Source of the DNA: Streptomyces parvus
Lineage (GTDB): Bacteria > Actinomycetota > Actinomycetes > Streptomycetales > Streptomycetaceae
Length of the DNA stretch: 53,623 bases
Direction: 5' to 3'
Assembly: GCF_014648875.1 (NCBI RefSeq)
Contig: NZ_BMRY01000019.1
Location: 1-53,623 of the forward strand
The notes beneath the pieces were generated by a model. That model saw only the letters and a list, made by a program, of their open reading frames with translations, was not told where the DNA came from and did no database searches. Shown piece after piece: positions 8,032 to 15,994 of the stretch (position 1 is the stretch's first letter; every line of letters starts with the position of its first letter). The translations under genes and the position numbers were made by a program.

Positions 8032-9135
8032 ATGACGACGCCCACGATCGAGCTCAAGCCCTCCTCGAACCCGCTGTCCGACGCGGAGCGCGCGGCGATC
8101 CTGGCCAGCCCCGGATTCGGCCGGCACTTCACCGACCACATGGTGACCATCCGCTGGACCGAGGGCCGCGGCTGGCACGACGCCCAGCTGGTCCCCTACG
8201 GCCCGCTGTCGCTGGACCCGGCCAACATGACCCTGCACTACGCGCAGGAGATCTTCGAAGGGCTCAAGGCCTACCGCCAGCCCGACGGAACGGTCGCCTC
8301 CTTCCGCCCCGACGCCAACGCCCGCCGCTTCCAGCGCTCGGCCGCCCGGCTCGCCATGCCCGAGCTGCCCGTCGAGACGTTCATCGCGGCGTGCGACGCG
8401 CTGGTCCAGCAGGACAAGGCGTGGGTCCCGGCCCACGGCGGCGAGGAGTCCCTTTACCTGCGCCCGTTCATGATCGCCACCGAGGTCGGCCTCGGTGTGA
8501 AGCCGGCCAACGAGTACCTCTTCCTGGTCATCGCCTCGCCCGCCGGCGCCTACTTCCCCGGCGGCGTGAAGCCGGTCTCCATCTGGCTCTCCGAGAACCG
8601 CGTCCGCGCCGTCCCCGGTGGCATGGGCGACGCCAAGACCGGCGGCAACTACGCCGCCTCCCTCCTCGCCCAGGCCGAGGCCGCCGAGCACGGCTGCGCC
8701 CAGGTCGCGTACCTCGACGCGGTCGAGCACAAGTGGGTCGAGGAGCTCGGCGGCATGAACCTCTACTTCGTGTACGCCCAGGAGGACGGCTCGAAGAAGA
8801 TCGTCACCCCGTCCCTCACCGGCTCCCTGCTCGCCGGCGTCACCCGCGACTCCCTCCTCAAGGTCGCCCAGGACCTCGGTTACGGCTCCGAGGAGGGCCG
8901 GGTCTCCATCGACCAGTGGCGCGACGACTCCGCGAACGGCACTCTCCTGGAGGTCTTCGCCTGCGGTACCGCCGCCGTCATCACCCCCGTCGGCCTGGTG
9001 AAGTCCGAGGGCGGCGAGTGGACCCAGAGCGGCGGTGAGCCCGGCGAGGTCACCATGAAGCTGCGGGAGCGCCTCCTCGACATCCAGCGCGGTGTCGTCG
9101 AGGACACCCACGGCTGGATGCACCCGCTCGGCTAG
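8032..9135 (+). CDS. ilvE: Branched-chain amino-acid aminotransferase
   Basis: A 367-residue fold-type IV PLP enzyme that interconverts Leu/Ile/Val with their 2-oxo acids. Motifs include LHYAQEIFEGLKAYR, ANARRFQRSAARLAMP, YLRPFMIATE, the PLP-lysine region GDAKTGGNYAAS, VEELGGMNLYFVY and GTLLEVFACGTAAVITPVG. The length is typical of the class that includes mycobacterial IlvE. GAAGGA precedes ATG 8032. It works on the products of the leuB pathway and on the isoleucine route fed by cimA downstream. Confidence 0.96.
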   Translation: MTTPTIELKPSSNPLSDAERAAILASPGFGRHFTDHMVTIRWTEGRGWHDAQLVPYGPLSLDPANMTLHYAQEIFEGLKAYRQPDGTVASFRPDANARRFQRSAARLAMPELPVETFIAACDALVQQDKAWVPAHGGEESLYLRPFMIATEVGLGVKPANEYLFLVIASPAGAYFPGGVKPVSIWLSENRVRAVPGGMGDAKTGGNYAASLLAQAEAAEHGCAQVAYLDAVEHKWVEELGGMNLYFVYAQEDGSKKIVTPSLTGSLLAGVTRDSLLKVAQDLGYGSEEGRVSIDQWRDDSANGTLLEVFACGTAAVITPVGLVKSEGGEWTQSGGEPGEVTMKLRERLLDIQRGVVEDTHGWMHPLG

Positions 9136-9155
9136 TCCCACCCGGGCCCCTCGAG

Positions 9156-9192
9156 AAGGCCGCACCGGCTCCGCTGCCGGTGCGGCCTTTTC
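9156..9192 (+). terminator. Terminator after ilvE
   Basis: A perfect 13-bp stem, AAGGCCGCACCGG (9156-9168) with CCGGTGCGGCCTT (9177-9189), an 8-base loop and a TTTT run across 9188-9191. One of the strongest intrinsic terminators in the window. Confidence 0.92.
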
Positions 9193-9261
9193 CGTACCCG
9201 AGGCATTGAACGCTGCTCAAAGAATGGGCCGAAGTTCCTGTTGTATGGCGTGCCAACATGG

Positions 9262-9278
9262 TTAGAGTGGTGTTCTAA
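9262..9278. promoter_or_regulatory. Candidate TetR operator upstream of aguA
   Basis: TTAGAGTGGTGTTCTAA is an inverted repeat with perfect 5-bp arms (TTAGA/TCTAA) and a 7-base centre, 22 bases before the aguA start. It is the right size for a TetR dimer, and a TetR-family gene is the second gene of the same operon, which suggests autorepression. Confidence 0.5.
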
Positions 9279-9300
9279 AGCAGTCGTCCCAGGAGCCCTC

Positions 9301-10332
9301 ATGCCCACCACCCCCGCCCCCTTCCGCATGCCCCCCGAGTGGGCTCCGCACGAGCGCACCTGGATGGCCTGGCCGGGGCCCAACCCCACCTTCGCCTCCG
9401 CCGCCGAGCTGGCGGAGGCCCGCCGCGCCTGGGCCGCCGTCGCCCTGGCCGTACGCCGCTTCGAGCCGGTCACGATGGTGGTCGGGCCGGGCCAGGAGGA
9501 GGGGGCGGCGGCGCTGCTCGGGCCCGACGTCGAGCTGGTCGTGCGGCCGCTCGACGACGCCTGGATGCGGGACATCGGCCCCACCTTCGTCACCGACGGC
9601 CGCACGCTCGCCGCCGTCGACTGGACGTTCAACGGCTGGGGCGCCCAGGGCTGGGCCCGCTGGGAGAACGACCAGCACATCGCCCGGGCCGTCGCCGAGC
9701 TCACCGGCGTACCCGCCCACAGCTCGTCGCTCGTCAACGAGGGCGGAGCGATCCACGTGGACGGCGAGGGCACCGTCCTGCTCACCGAGACCGTCCAGCT
9801 CGGCAAGGAGCGCAACCCCGGCTGGAGCCGTGAGCAGGTGGAGGCGGAGATCCACGCCCACCTCGGCACCGAGAAGGCGATCTGGCTGCCGCGCGGGCTG
9901 ACCGGCGACTACGGGACGTACGGCACGCTCGGCCATGTCGACATCGTCGCCGCCTTCGCCCGCCCGGGCACCGTCCTCGTCCACGTCCAGCCCGACCCGG
10001 CCCACCCCGACCACGAGGTCTCCCGCGAACTCCTGGCCGTCCTGCGCGCCGCCACGGACGCCAGGGGCCGCGCCCTGGAGGTCGTCGAGGTGCCCGCGCC
10101 CACCGTGCTGCGCGACGAGGACGGCGAATGGGTCGACTACTCCTACATCAACCACTACCTCTGCAACGACGGCGTGGTCCTCTGCGCCTTCGACGACCCG
10201 CGCGACGAGGAGGCCGCCGCGATCTTCCGGGACCTCTTCCCGGACCGTACGGTGACCCTCGTCGACGCCCGTACGATCTTCGCCGGCGGTGGAGGCATCC
10301 ACTGCATCACCCAGCAGCAGCCGAAGATCTGA
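9301..10332 (+). CDS. aguA: Agmatine deiminase
   Basis: A 343-residue member of the peptidyl-arginine-deiminase / agmatine deiminase superfamily. These enzymes hydrolyse agmatine to N-carbamoylputrescine and ammonia. Visible family features are the N-terminal MPPEWAPHERTWMAWP, DDAWMRDIGPTF with its acidic residues, NEGGAIHVDGEGT, YGTYGTLGHVDI with the active-site His, and the nucleophilic Cys (~335) in GGGGIHCITQQQP. The frame is open from 9241, but ATG 9301 follows AGGAG and matches the family N-terminus. The likely role is use of agmatine as a nitrogen source or polyamine precursor, controlled by the downstream TetR protein. Confidence 0.92.
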   Translation: MPTTPAPFRMPPEWAPHERTWMAWPGPNPTFASAAELAEARRAWAAVALAVRRFEPVTMVVGPGQEEGAAALLGPDVELVVRPLDDAWMRDIGPTFVTDGRTLAAVDWTFNGWGAQGWARWENDQHIARAVAELTGVPAHSSSLVNEGGAIHVDGEGTVLLTETVQLGKERNPGWSREQVEAEIHAHLGTEKAIWLPRGLTGDYGTYGTLGHVDIVAAFARPGTVLVHVQPDPAHPDHEVSRELLAVLRAATDARGRALEVVEVPAPTVLRDEDGEWVDYSYINHYLCNDGVVLCAFDDPRDEEAAAIFRDLFPDRTVTLVDARTIFAGGGGIHCITQQQPKI

Positions 10333-10382
10333 CGCATCCCGGTCCTCAGAAGCCGAAAGCCGAAAGCCGAGAGCCCGCGCCC

Positions 10383-10997
10383 ATGACCCCCGCACCCCGT
10401 CGCACCCACCACGCCGCCCCGCCCCGCGAGGACGTCCTCGCCGCCGCCATGGCCACCATCGCCGAGCGCGGGCTCGACGGGCTGACCATGGCCGGGCTCG
10501 GGCGGGACGTCGGGATGAGCAGCGGGCACCTGCTCTACTACTTCCGCACCAAGGACGAACTGCTGCTCCGGACCCTGGAGTGGAGCGAGAGCCGCCTCGG
10601 GGCCGAGCGCCGCGCCCTGCTCGCCCGGCCGGGAAGCGCCCGCGAACGGCTGGAGGCGTACATCGGCCTCTACCTCCCCGCCGGGCACCGCGACCCCCAC
10701 TGGACGCTCTGGCTGGAGGTGTGGGGCCGCTCGCAGAACGCCGACGACGACGCCCGCGCCCGGCAGGCCGCCATCGAGGGCGCCTGGCACCGCGACCTGG
10801 TGGCGCTGCTCGCCGAGGGGATCTCGCGCGGTGAGTTCCGGCCGGTGGACGCCGACCGGTCCGCCGCCCGGCTGCGGGCGCTCCTGGACGGGTTCAGCAT
10901 CCACGTCACCGTCGGGATCCCGGGGGCGGGCCGCGAGCAGGTGCTCGCCCAGGCGGCGGAGTTCCTGGACGAGACGCTGACCCCGGGCGCCGCGTGA
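10383..10997 (+). CDS. TetR-family regulator, probably controlling aguA
   Basis: A 204-residue one-domain repressor-type protein. The N-terminal HTH covers residues ~18-60 (AAMATIAERGLDGLTMAGLG, then VGMSSGHLLYYFRTKDELL). The C-terminal ligand-binding half resembles BetI-like TetR proteins (WLEVWGRSQ, DGFSIHVTVG). ATG 10383 lies 50 bp after aguA, behind a short GCCGAAA tandem repeat (three copies, 10351-10372), so the two genes are probably one operon. The inverted repeat at 9262-9278 is its likely site; the effector may be agmatine or a polyamine, which is a guess from context. Confidence 0.87.
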   Translation: MTPAPRRTHHAAPPREDVLAAAMATIAERGLDGLTMAGLGRDVGMSSGHLLYYFRTKDELLLRTLEWSESRLGAERRALLARPGSARERLEAYIGLYLPAGHRDPHWTLWLEVWGRSQNADDDARARQAAIEGAWHRDLVALLAEGISRGEFRPVDADRSAARLRALLDGFSIHVTVGIPGAGREQVLAQAAEFLDETLTPGAA

Positions 10998-11070
10998 AGA
11001 TGCGACCGGCGTCACGACCGCATCCTGAGACACCGGCGTCAGGCGGCCCGTGCTGTGCGAGACTGCTGCC

Positions 11071-11121
11071 GTGTCCTCGTTCGTCATGATTATTGGCAGC
11101 AGGCGCGCCGGTCCGCAGTGA
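11071..11121 (+). CDS. Candidate leader peptide of cimA (16 residues)
   Basis: GTG 11071 opens a 16-codon frame, MSSFVMIIGSRRAGPQ, that ends in TGA 55 bases before a strong terminator in the cimA 5' region. Codons 5-8 are Val-Met-Ile-Ile, the pathway's amino acids, using rare ATT codons. There is no convincing ribosome site. A -10-like GAGACT (11059-11064) would place transcription start near the GTG itself, so the peptide could be translated leaderless. CTGCTGCC (11063-11070) and GGCAGCAG (11095-11102) can pair around its start. This arrangement is what ribosome-mediated attenuation needs; the function is inferred. Confidence 0.5.
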   Translation: MSSFVMIIGSRRAGPQ

Positions 11122-11175
11122 CCGTCCCGTACCACCCCGTACGGCACGGCCACCGTGCCCCAGACCCGCGCGCAG

Positions 11176-11202
11176 ACCTCTCGCACCCGCGAGGGGTTTT
11201 TT
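11176..11202 (+). terminator. Attenuator-like terminator in the cimA leader
   Basis: ACCTCTCGC (11176-11184) pairs with GCGAGGGGT (11189-11197) including one G-U, with a 4-base loop and TTTTTT at 11197-11202. It stands 103 bases before the cimA start, not after a gene. A second hairpin, GGCACGG-cca-CCGTGCC (11143-11159), lies between the leader peptide and this one. The rest of the 308-bp gap 10998-11305 holds only the leader frame and the cimA ribosome site. Confidence 0.75.
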
Positions 11203-11305
11203 CGTTTTCCGGCCCGCACCCGGGTCGGAACGAGGCAAGCGGGATGATGGGGGCAAGTGGAACCCGATCGTCCGGATCCACTCATCCGACAGGAGCCAGA
11301 TCAGC

Positions 11306-12913
11306 ATGACCACCAAGGCCAACGCCACCGACGACAGTTTCCATGTCTTCGACACCACACTGCGCGACGGTGCTCAGCGTGAGGGCATCAACCTGACGGT
11401 CGCCGACAAGCTGACCATCGCCCGTCATCTGGACACCTTCGGTGTGGGGTACATCGAGGGCGGCTGGCCGGGGGCCAACCCCCGCGACACGGAGTTCTTC
11501 GCCCGCGCCCAGAAGGAGATCACGTTCGAGAACGCCCAGCTCGTGGCGTTCGGCGCGACCCGCAGAGCCGGTGGCAGCGCGGCCGACGACCCGCAGGTCA
11601 AAGCGCTCCTGAACTCCGGGGCCCCGGTGATCACCCTGGTGGCCAAGTCCCACGACCGCCATGTGGAACTGGCCCTGCGCACCACCCTGGAGGAGAACCT
11701 GGAGATGGTCCGGGACACCGTCTCCCACCTGCGCGAACAGGGCCGCCGGGTCTTCGTGGACTGCGAGCACTTCTTCGACGGCTACCGGGCCGACGCCGAG
11801 TACGCCAAGTCCGTCGTCCGCACCGCCCACGAGGCGGGCGCCGAGGTCGTCATCCTCTGCGACACCAACGGCGGCATGCTCCCCGCCCAGGTCCAGGCCG
11901 TCGTAGCCACCGTCATCGCCGACACCGGCGCCCGGCTCGGCATCCACGCCCAGGACGACACCGGCTGCGCCGTCGCCAACACCCTGGCCGCCGTCGACGC
12001 GGGTGCCACCCACGTCCAGTGCACGGCCAACGGCTACGGCGAACGGGTCGGCAACGCCAACCTCTTCCCCGTCGTCGCCGCCCTGGAACTCAAGTACGGC
12101 ATGAAGGTGCTCCCCGAGGGCGCCCTCGCCGAGATGACCCGGATCTCGCACGCCATCGCCGAGGTCGTCAACCTCACCCCCTCCACCCACCAGCCGTACG
12201 TGGGCGTCTCGGCCTTCGCCCACAAGGCCGGGCTGCACGCCTCCGCGATCAAGGTCGACCCGGACCTCTACCAGCACATCGACCCGGAGCTGGTCGGCAA
12301 CACCATGCGGATGCTGGTCTCCGACATGGCGGGCCGCGCCTCCATCGAGCTGAAGGGCAAGGAGCTCGGCGTCGACCTCGGCGACGACCGTGCCCTGGTC
12401 GGCCGGGTCGTCGAGCGGGTCAAGGAGCGCGAACTCCAGGGCTACACCTACGAGGCCGCCGACGCCTCCTTCGAACTCCTGCTGCGCGGCGAGGTCGAGA
12501 GCCGGGCCCGCCGCTACTTCCGCACCGAGTCCTGGCGGGCGATCGTCGAGGACCGCCCCGACGGCACCCACGCCAACGAGGCCACGGTCAAGCTCTGGGC
12601 CAAGGGCGAGCGCATCGTCGCGACTGCTGAGGGCAACGGCCCGGTCAACGCCCTGGACCGGGCGCTGCGTGTCGCCCTGGAACGGATCTACCCGCAGCTC
12701 GCCAAGCTGGAGCTGATCGACTACAAGGTCCGCATCCTGGAGGGCCGCACCGGCACCGAGTCCACCACCCGCGTCCTCATCACCACGGGCGACGGCACCG
12801 GCGACTGGGCGACCGTGGGGGTCGCCGAGAACGTCATCGCCGCCTCCTGGCAGGCCCTGGAGGACGCGTACACCTACGGACTGCTGCGCGCGGGCGTGGA
12901 GCCCACGGAGTAG
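11306..12913 (+). CDS. cimA: Citramalate synthase
   Basis: A 535-residue enzyme of the isopropylmalate/homocitrate/citramalate synthase family. It condenses pyruvate with acetyl-CoA to (R)-citramalate, a threonine-independent start of isoleucine biosynthesis. The N-terminal TIM barrel carries FDTTLRDGAQREGI (residues 15-28), CDTNGG and the metal-site motif GIHAQDDTGCAVAN. HKAGLHASAI lies in the linker, and the C-terminal ~140 residues are a LeuA-type regulatory dimer domain, expected to bind isoleucine. IEGGWPGANPRD near residue 50 is typical of the CimA subgroup rather than LeuA. AGGAG precedes ATG 11306. Its leader suggests attenuation control. Confidence 0.93.
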   Translation: MTTKANATDDSFHVFDTTLRDGAQREGINLTVADKLTIARHLDTFGVGYIEGGWPGANPRDTEFFARAQKEITFENAQLVAFGATRRAGGSAADDPQVKALLNSGAPVITLVAKSHDRHVELALRTTLEENLEMVRDTVSHLREQGRRVFVDCEHFFDGYRADAEYAKSVVRTAHEAGAEVVILCDTNGGMLPAQVQAVVATVIADTGARLGIHAQDDTGCAVANTLAAVDAGATHVQCTANGYGERVGNANLFPVVAALELKYGMKVLPEGALAEMTRISHAIAEVVNLTPSTHQPYVGVSAFAHKAGLHASAIKVDPDLYQHIDPELVGNTMRMLVSDMAGRASIELKGKELGVDLGDDRALVGRVVERVKERELQGYTYEAADASFELLLRGEVESRARRYFRTESWRAIVEDRPDGTHANEATVKLWAKGERIVATAEGNGPVNALDRALRVALERIYPQLAKLELIDYKVRILEGRTGTESTTRVLITTGDGTGDWATVGVAENVIAASWQALEDAYTYGLLRAGVEPTE

Positions 12914-12953
12914 CCCGCCACGGCCCCTTCGTCGTCTCGTCACCTTCGTCACC

Positions 12954-12983
12954 GAGCCGCCGCCCCTCGCCGGGCGGCGGCTC
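12954..12983 (+). terminator. Terminator after cimA
   Basis: A perfect 12-bp stem, GAGCCGCCGCCC (12954-12965) with GGGCGGCGGCTC (12972-12983), and a 6-base loop. It opens the 301-bp gap 12914-13214, which also holds the lacI-type promoter and operator but no further gene that I can see. Confidence 0.85.
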
Positions 12984-13072
12984 TCGTACGTTCCCCGGGC
13001 ATTCAATAAATGAACGCACAACCCCGCATGCCCGCCCCGCAGATGAGACCCGCCCAATCTCGACGTGAAGTA

Positions 13073-13101
13073 TTGACGGCCCTGTGTCGGCGCGGTTAAC
13101 T
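13073..13101 (+). promoter_or_regulatory. Candidate promoter of the LacI regulator
   Basis: TTGACG (13073-13078) is a good housekeeping -35. TTAACT (13096-13101) follows after 17 bases as a weak -10. Transcription would start near 13108, a few bases before the 26-bp palindrome, so a protein bound there would block the polymerase. Confidence 0.45.
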
Positions 13102-13114
13102 CACGCCGCAACGC

Positions 13115-13140
13115 CGGTACCGGTTCCGGAACCGGTACCG
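13115..13140. promoter_or_regulatory. 26-bp perfect palindrome, candidate LacI operator
   Basis: Bases 13115-13140 are identical to their reverse complement. The left half is CGGTACCGGTTCC and the centre is TTCCGGAA with a central CpG, as in LacI-family operators. It lies 75 bases upstream of the LacI-type start codon and directly downstream of the predicted promoter, which fits autoregulation. Confidence 0.6.
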
Positions 13141-13214
13141 AAGCACCTCCCCGCATGCCCGCGCCCTGCCCCCGCCTGCCCTCTTCCGCCCCGCCTGGCC
13201 CCCTGGAGGACCGG

Positions 13215-14189
13215 ATGCGCGTCACCATCGCCGATGTCGCCCGTGAGGCCGGCGTCAGCAAGACGACCGTGTCCCGGGTCATCAACACCAAGGGCGAGGT
13301 GGACCGTGCCACGGCCGCCCGTGTTCGTGAAGTGATCGCACAGCTCGGCTACGTACCCAGCTCCGGCGCCGTCGGTCTCGCCCGCGGCTCCAGCCGTACG
13401 GTCGGCATGCTCGTGCCCTCGCTGACCTGGCCGTGGATGGGCGAACTGCTCCAGGGCGTCGTCGACACCGTCGAGGCCGCCGACTACGGGCTGCTGCTGT
13501 TCACCTGCAACCGCGGGGCCGAGTCCGTCCAGCGCTTCACCAGCCAGGTGTCCGCGCGCGCCTTCGACGGGCTCGTCGTCGTGGAACCCGAGAACACCCT
13601 CGGCCATCTCACCGAACTGCACCGCGACGGCCTGCCGATCGTGCTCATCGACGACCGCGGCCACCACCCCGAATTTCCCTCCGTCGTGACCACCAACCAC
13701 GAGGGAGGCGCGTCCGCGGCCCGCCACCTGCTCGCCGCCGGACGCACCCGGCCCCTGGTCCTGACCGGCCCCCAGCACTTCGGCTGCGTACGGGACCGGC
13801 TGAACGGCTTCCGCTCCGTCCTGCCCACCGATCTGGTCGTCGAGGGGGACTTCACCGAACGCGGCGGCCGGCTCGCCGTCGAGGAACTCCTCGCGCGGGA
13901 CGTCACGTTCGACTCGGTCTTCGCGCACAACGACATCAGCGCCGCGGGCGTGCTCCGCGCCCTGCGGGCCGCCGGACGCCGGGTCCCGGACGACATCGCC
14001 GTCGTCGGCTTCGACGACATCCCGATGGCCGAACACACCGAACCACCGCTGACCACCGTGCGCCAGCCCACCCGCCGCATGGGCGAGACGGCGGCCCGGA
14101 TGCTGCTCTCCCACCTCGGCGGCACGCCCGTACCCGACGGACCGGCCGTGCTGCCCACCGAACTGGTCGTGCGCCACTCGGCGCCGTAA
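13215..14189 (+). CDS. LacI-family transcriptional regulator
   Basis: A 324-residue sugar-responsive repressor. Residues 3-22 are the LacI HTH (TIADVAREAGVSKTTVSRVI), followed by a hinge helix region ending in SSGAVGLARGSSRT. The rest is a periplasmic-binding-protein-like effector domain with VGMLVPSLTWPWMGELLQG, FDSVFAHNDISAAG and DIAVVGFDDIPMAEHTEPPLTTVRQP. ATG 13215 follows GGAGGA; an in-frame ATG at 13155 lacks a ribosome site. It precedes, in the same direction and 86 bp away, an ABC importer and a GH1 beta-glucosidase, so it most likely controls uptake of a beta-glucoside or oligosaccharide. The ligand is inferred. Confidence 0.9.
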   Translation: MRVTIADVAREAGVSKTTVSRVINTKGEVDRATAARVREVIAQLGYVPSSGAVGLARGSSRTVGMLVPSLTWPWMGELLQGVVDTVEAADYGLLLFTCNRGAESVQRFTSQVSARAFDGLVVVEPENTLGHLTELHRDGLPIVLIDDRGHHPEFPSVVTTNHEGGASAARHLLAAGRTRPLVLTGPQHFGCVRDRLNGFRSVLPTDLVVEGDFTERGGRLAVEELLARDVTFDSVFAHNDISAAGVLRALRAAGRRVPDDIAVVGFDDIPMAEHTEPPLTTVRQPTRRMGETAARMLLSHLGGTPVPDGPAVLPTELVVRHSAP

Positions 14190-14275
14190 CGGACCCGGCC
14201 GCCCGGCCGCGCCCCGCCTCGCACCTTCCGCCCGCCGGGATCTCTCACACCCGGCAGCCCCTTCCTGGAGTCGCC

Positions 14276-15952
14276 ATGTCCGTACGCCGTCGCACCACCC
14301 TCAGAGCGGTCGCCGCAGCCACCGTCGTGGTGGCGCTCGCCGCCGGTTGCTCGAACGCCAACTCGGGCGCCAACAAGGGCGGCGGGGCCGCCGGTGTACT
14401 GACCCTCGGCAAGCCGGACGGGCCGCAGACGAACAACAGCAACCCGTTCCTGACGACCTCGGCCGGAGCGGTCCTCGGCTACCGGCACATGATCTACGAG
14501 CCGCTCGCGATGACGAACATGATCCGGCCCACCGAGAAGGCCGACCCCTGGCTCGCCACCGAGTGGGCCTGGGAGGACAACTTCACCAAGGTCACCTTCA
14601 CCCTGGACGACCGGGCCAAGTGGGCCGACGGCAAGCCCCTGACCGCCGCCGACGTGGAGTTCACCTTCAACCTGCTGAAGAAGCACCCCGCCCTCAACGG
14701 CGACGGGGTGCCCTTCGACGGGGTCGCCGTCAAGGGCAAGCAGGTCGTCCTGACCTTCGAGGAGAGCCAGTTCGTCAACCAGAACAAGATCATTCAGACC
14801 TTCATCGTGCCCAAGCACATCTGGGAGAAGGTCGACAACCCGGAGACCTGGCCCAACCGCAACCCGGTCGGCTCCGGACCGTACAAGCTCAAGACGTTCA
14901 CCCCGCAGACCACCACCCTGACCGCCACGCCCACCTACTGGAACGGAGACACGAAGGTCAAGGAGCTGCGCTACACCGCGTACAACGACAACAGCGCCGC
15001 CACCACCGCCCTGGCCACCGGCAAGATGGAGTGGTCCTTCGTCTTCATGCCGAACCACAAGCAGCTGTTCATCGACAAGGACCCCAAGAACCACCAGCTC
15101 TGGTTCCCCTCCGGCCTCGGCATCCACGGACTGTGGTTCAACACCACGCGCAAGCCCTTCGACAACCCGGCCCTGCGCAAGGCGATGGCGATGGTCGTCG
15201 ACCGCAAGGCCATCCACATCCAGGCGCAGGCCACGCTCTACCCGGAGATCACGAACCCCACCGGCATCCCGCTCCCCGCCGGTGAGCCCTTCCTCGCCCC
15301 CGAGTACGAGAACGCCACCACCAAGCCCGATGTCGCCGGCGCCAAGAAGGTGCTCGCCGACGCCGGGTTCAAGCTCAGCGGCGGAGTGCTCAAGGACCCG
15401 AGCGGCAAGCCGGTGAAGCTCACCCTCACCGACCCGGCCGGGTGGAACGACTACATCACCGGGCTCGCGATCATCAAGGACAACATCAAGGAGATCGGCA
15501 TCGAGGCCAAGGTCAAGACCCAGACCGCCGAGGCCTGGGGCACCGACGTGGCCAACGGCAACTTCGACGCCACCCTGCACTGGACCAACAGCGGCGCCAC
15601 CCCCTACGACATGTACCAGAACATCATGGACGGGGCGATCGCCCAGCCCATCGGCAAGAGCTCCCAGGCGGGCAACTTCGGCCGCTTCAAGAACGCCGAG
15701 GCGACCGCCGCGCTCAAGGAGTACGCGAACGCCACCAACGACGCCGCCCGCACCAAGGCCCTCAACACCCTCCAGAAGATCTTCGTCGAGCAGGCCCCCA
15801 TGATCCCGACGGCCGCCGCGCCCATCGGGGCCGAGTTCTCCACGAAGAACTGGATCGGCTGGCCCTCCGAGGCCAACCCCTACGCCCCGCCGCAGCACAC
15901 CCAGCGGACCGCGCTGGAGATCGTGCTCAACCTCAAGCCCTCTTCCAAGTAG
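14276..15952 (+). CDS. Extracellular solute-binding lipoprotein, family 5 (Opp/Dpp type)
   Basis: A 558-residue secreted receptor for the following ABC transporter. The signal ends in the lipobox LAAGC, so Cys25 should carry the lipid anchor outside the membrane. Family-5 motifs include WLATEWAWEDNFTKVTFTL, GKPLTAADVEFTFNLL, NPVGSGPYKLK, LRKAMAMVVDRKAI and a long C-terminal lobe. Family-5 receptors usually bind peptides. A subset binds cello-, manno- or beta-glucan oligosaccharides (for example the Thermotoga CbtA type), and the LacI and GH1 neighbours favour that here. CTGGAG precedes ATG 14276. It is the first structural gene of a six-gene run to 21544. Confidence 0.88.
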   Translation: MSVRRRTTLRAVAAATVVVALAAGCSNANSGANKGGGAAGVLTLGKPDGPQTNNSNPFLTTSAGAVLGYRHMIYEPLAMTNMIRPTEKADPWLATEWAWEDNFTKVTFTLDDRAKWADGKPLTAADVEFTFNLLKKHPALNGDGVPFDGVAVKGKQVVLTFEESQFVNQNKIIQTFIVPKHIWEKVDNPETWPNRNPVGSGPYKLKTFTPQTTTLTATPTYWNGDTKVKELRYTAYNDNSAATTALATGKMEWSFVFMPNHKQLFIDKDPKNHQLWFPSGLGIHGLWFNTTRKPFDNPALRKAMAMVVDRKAIHIQAQATLYPEITNPTGIPLPAGEPFLAPEYENATTKPDVAGAKKVLADAGFKLSGGVLKDPSGKPVKLTLTDPAGWNDYITGLAIIKDNIKEIGIEAKVKTQTAEAWGTDVANGNFDATLHWTNSGATPYDMYQNIMDGAIAQPIGKSSQAGNFGRFKNAEATAALKEYANATNDAARTKALNTLQKIFVEQAPMIPTAAAPIGAEFSTKNWIGWPSEANPYAPPQHTQRTALEIVLNLKPSSK

Positions 15953-15994
15953 GCACGGGGAAAGACCGGACGGGAAGAAGACGGGAAACCGGCC

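Noticed and set aside
10351..10375. GCCGAAA tandem repeats before the TetR gene as an operator
   Set aside because: They are short, not palindromic and inside the operon spacer, so slippage is a simpler explanation.
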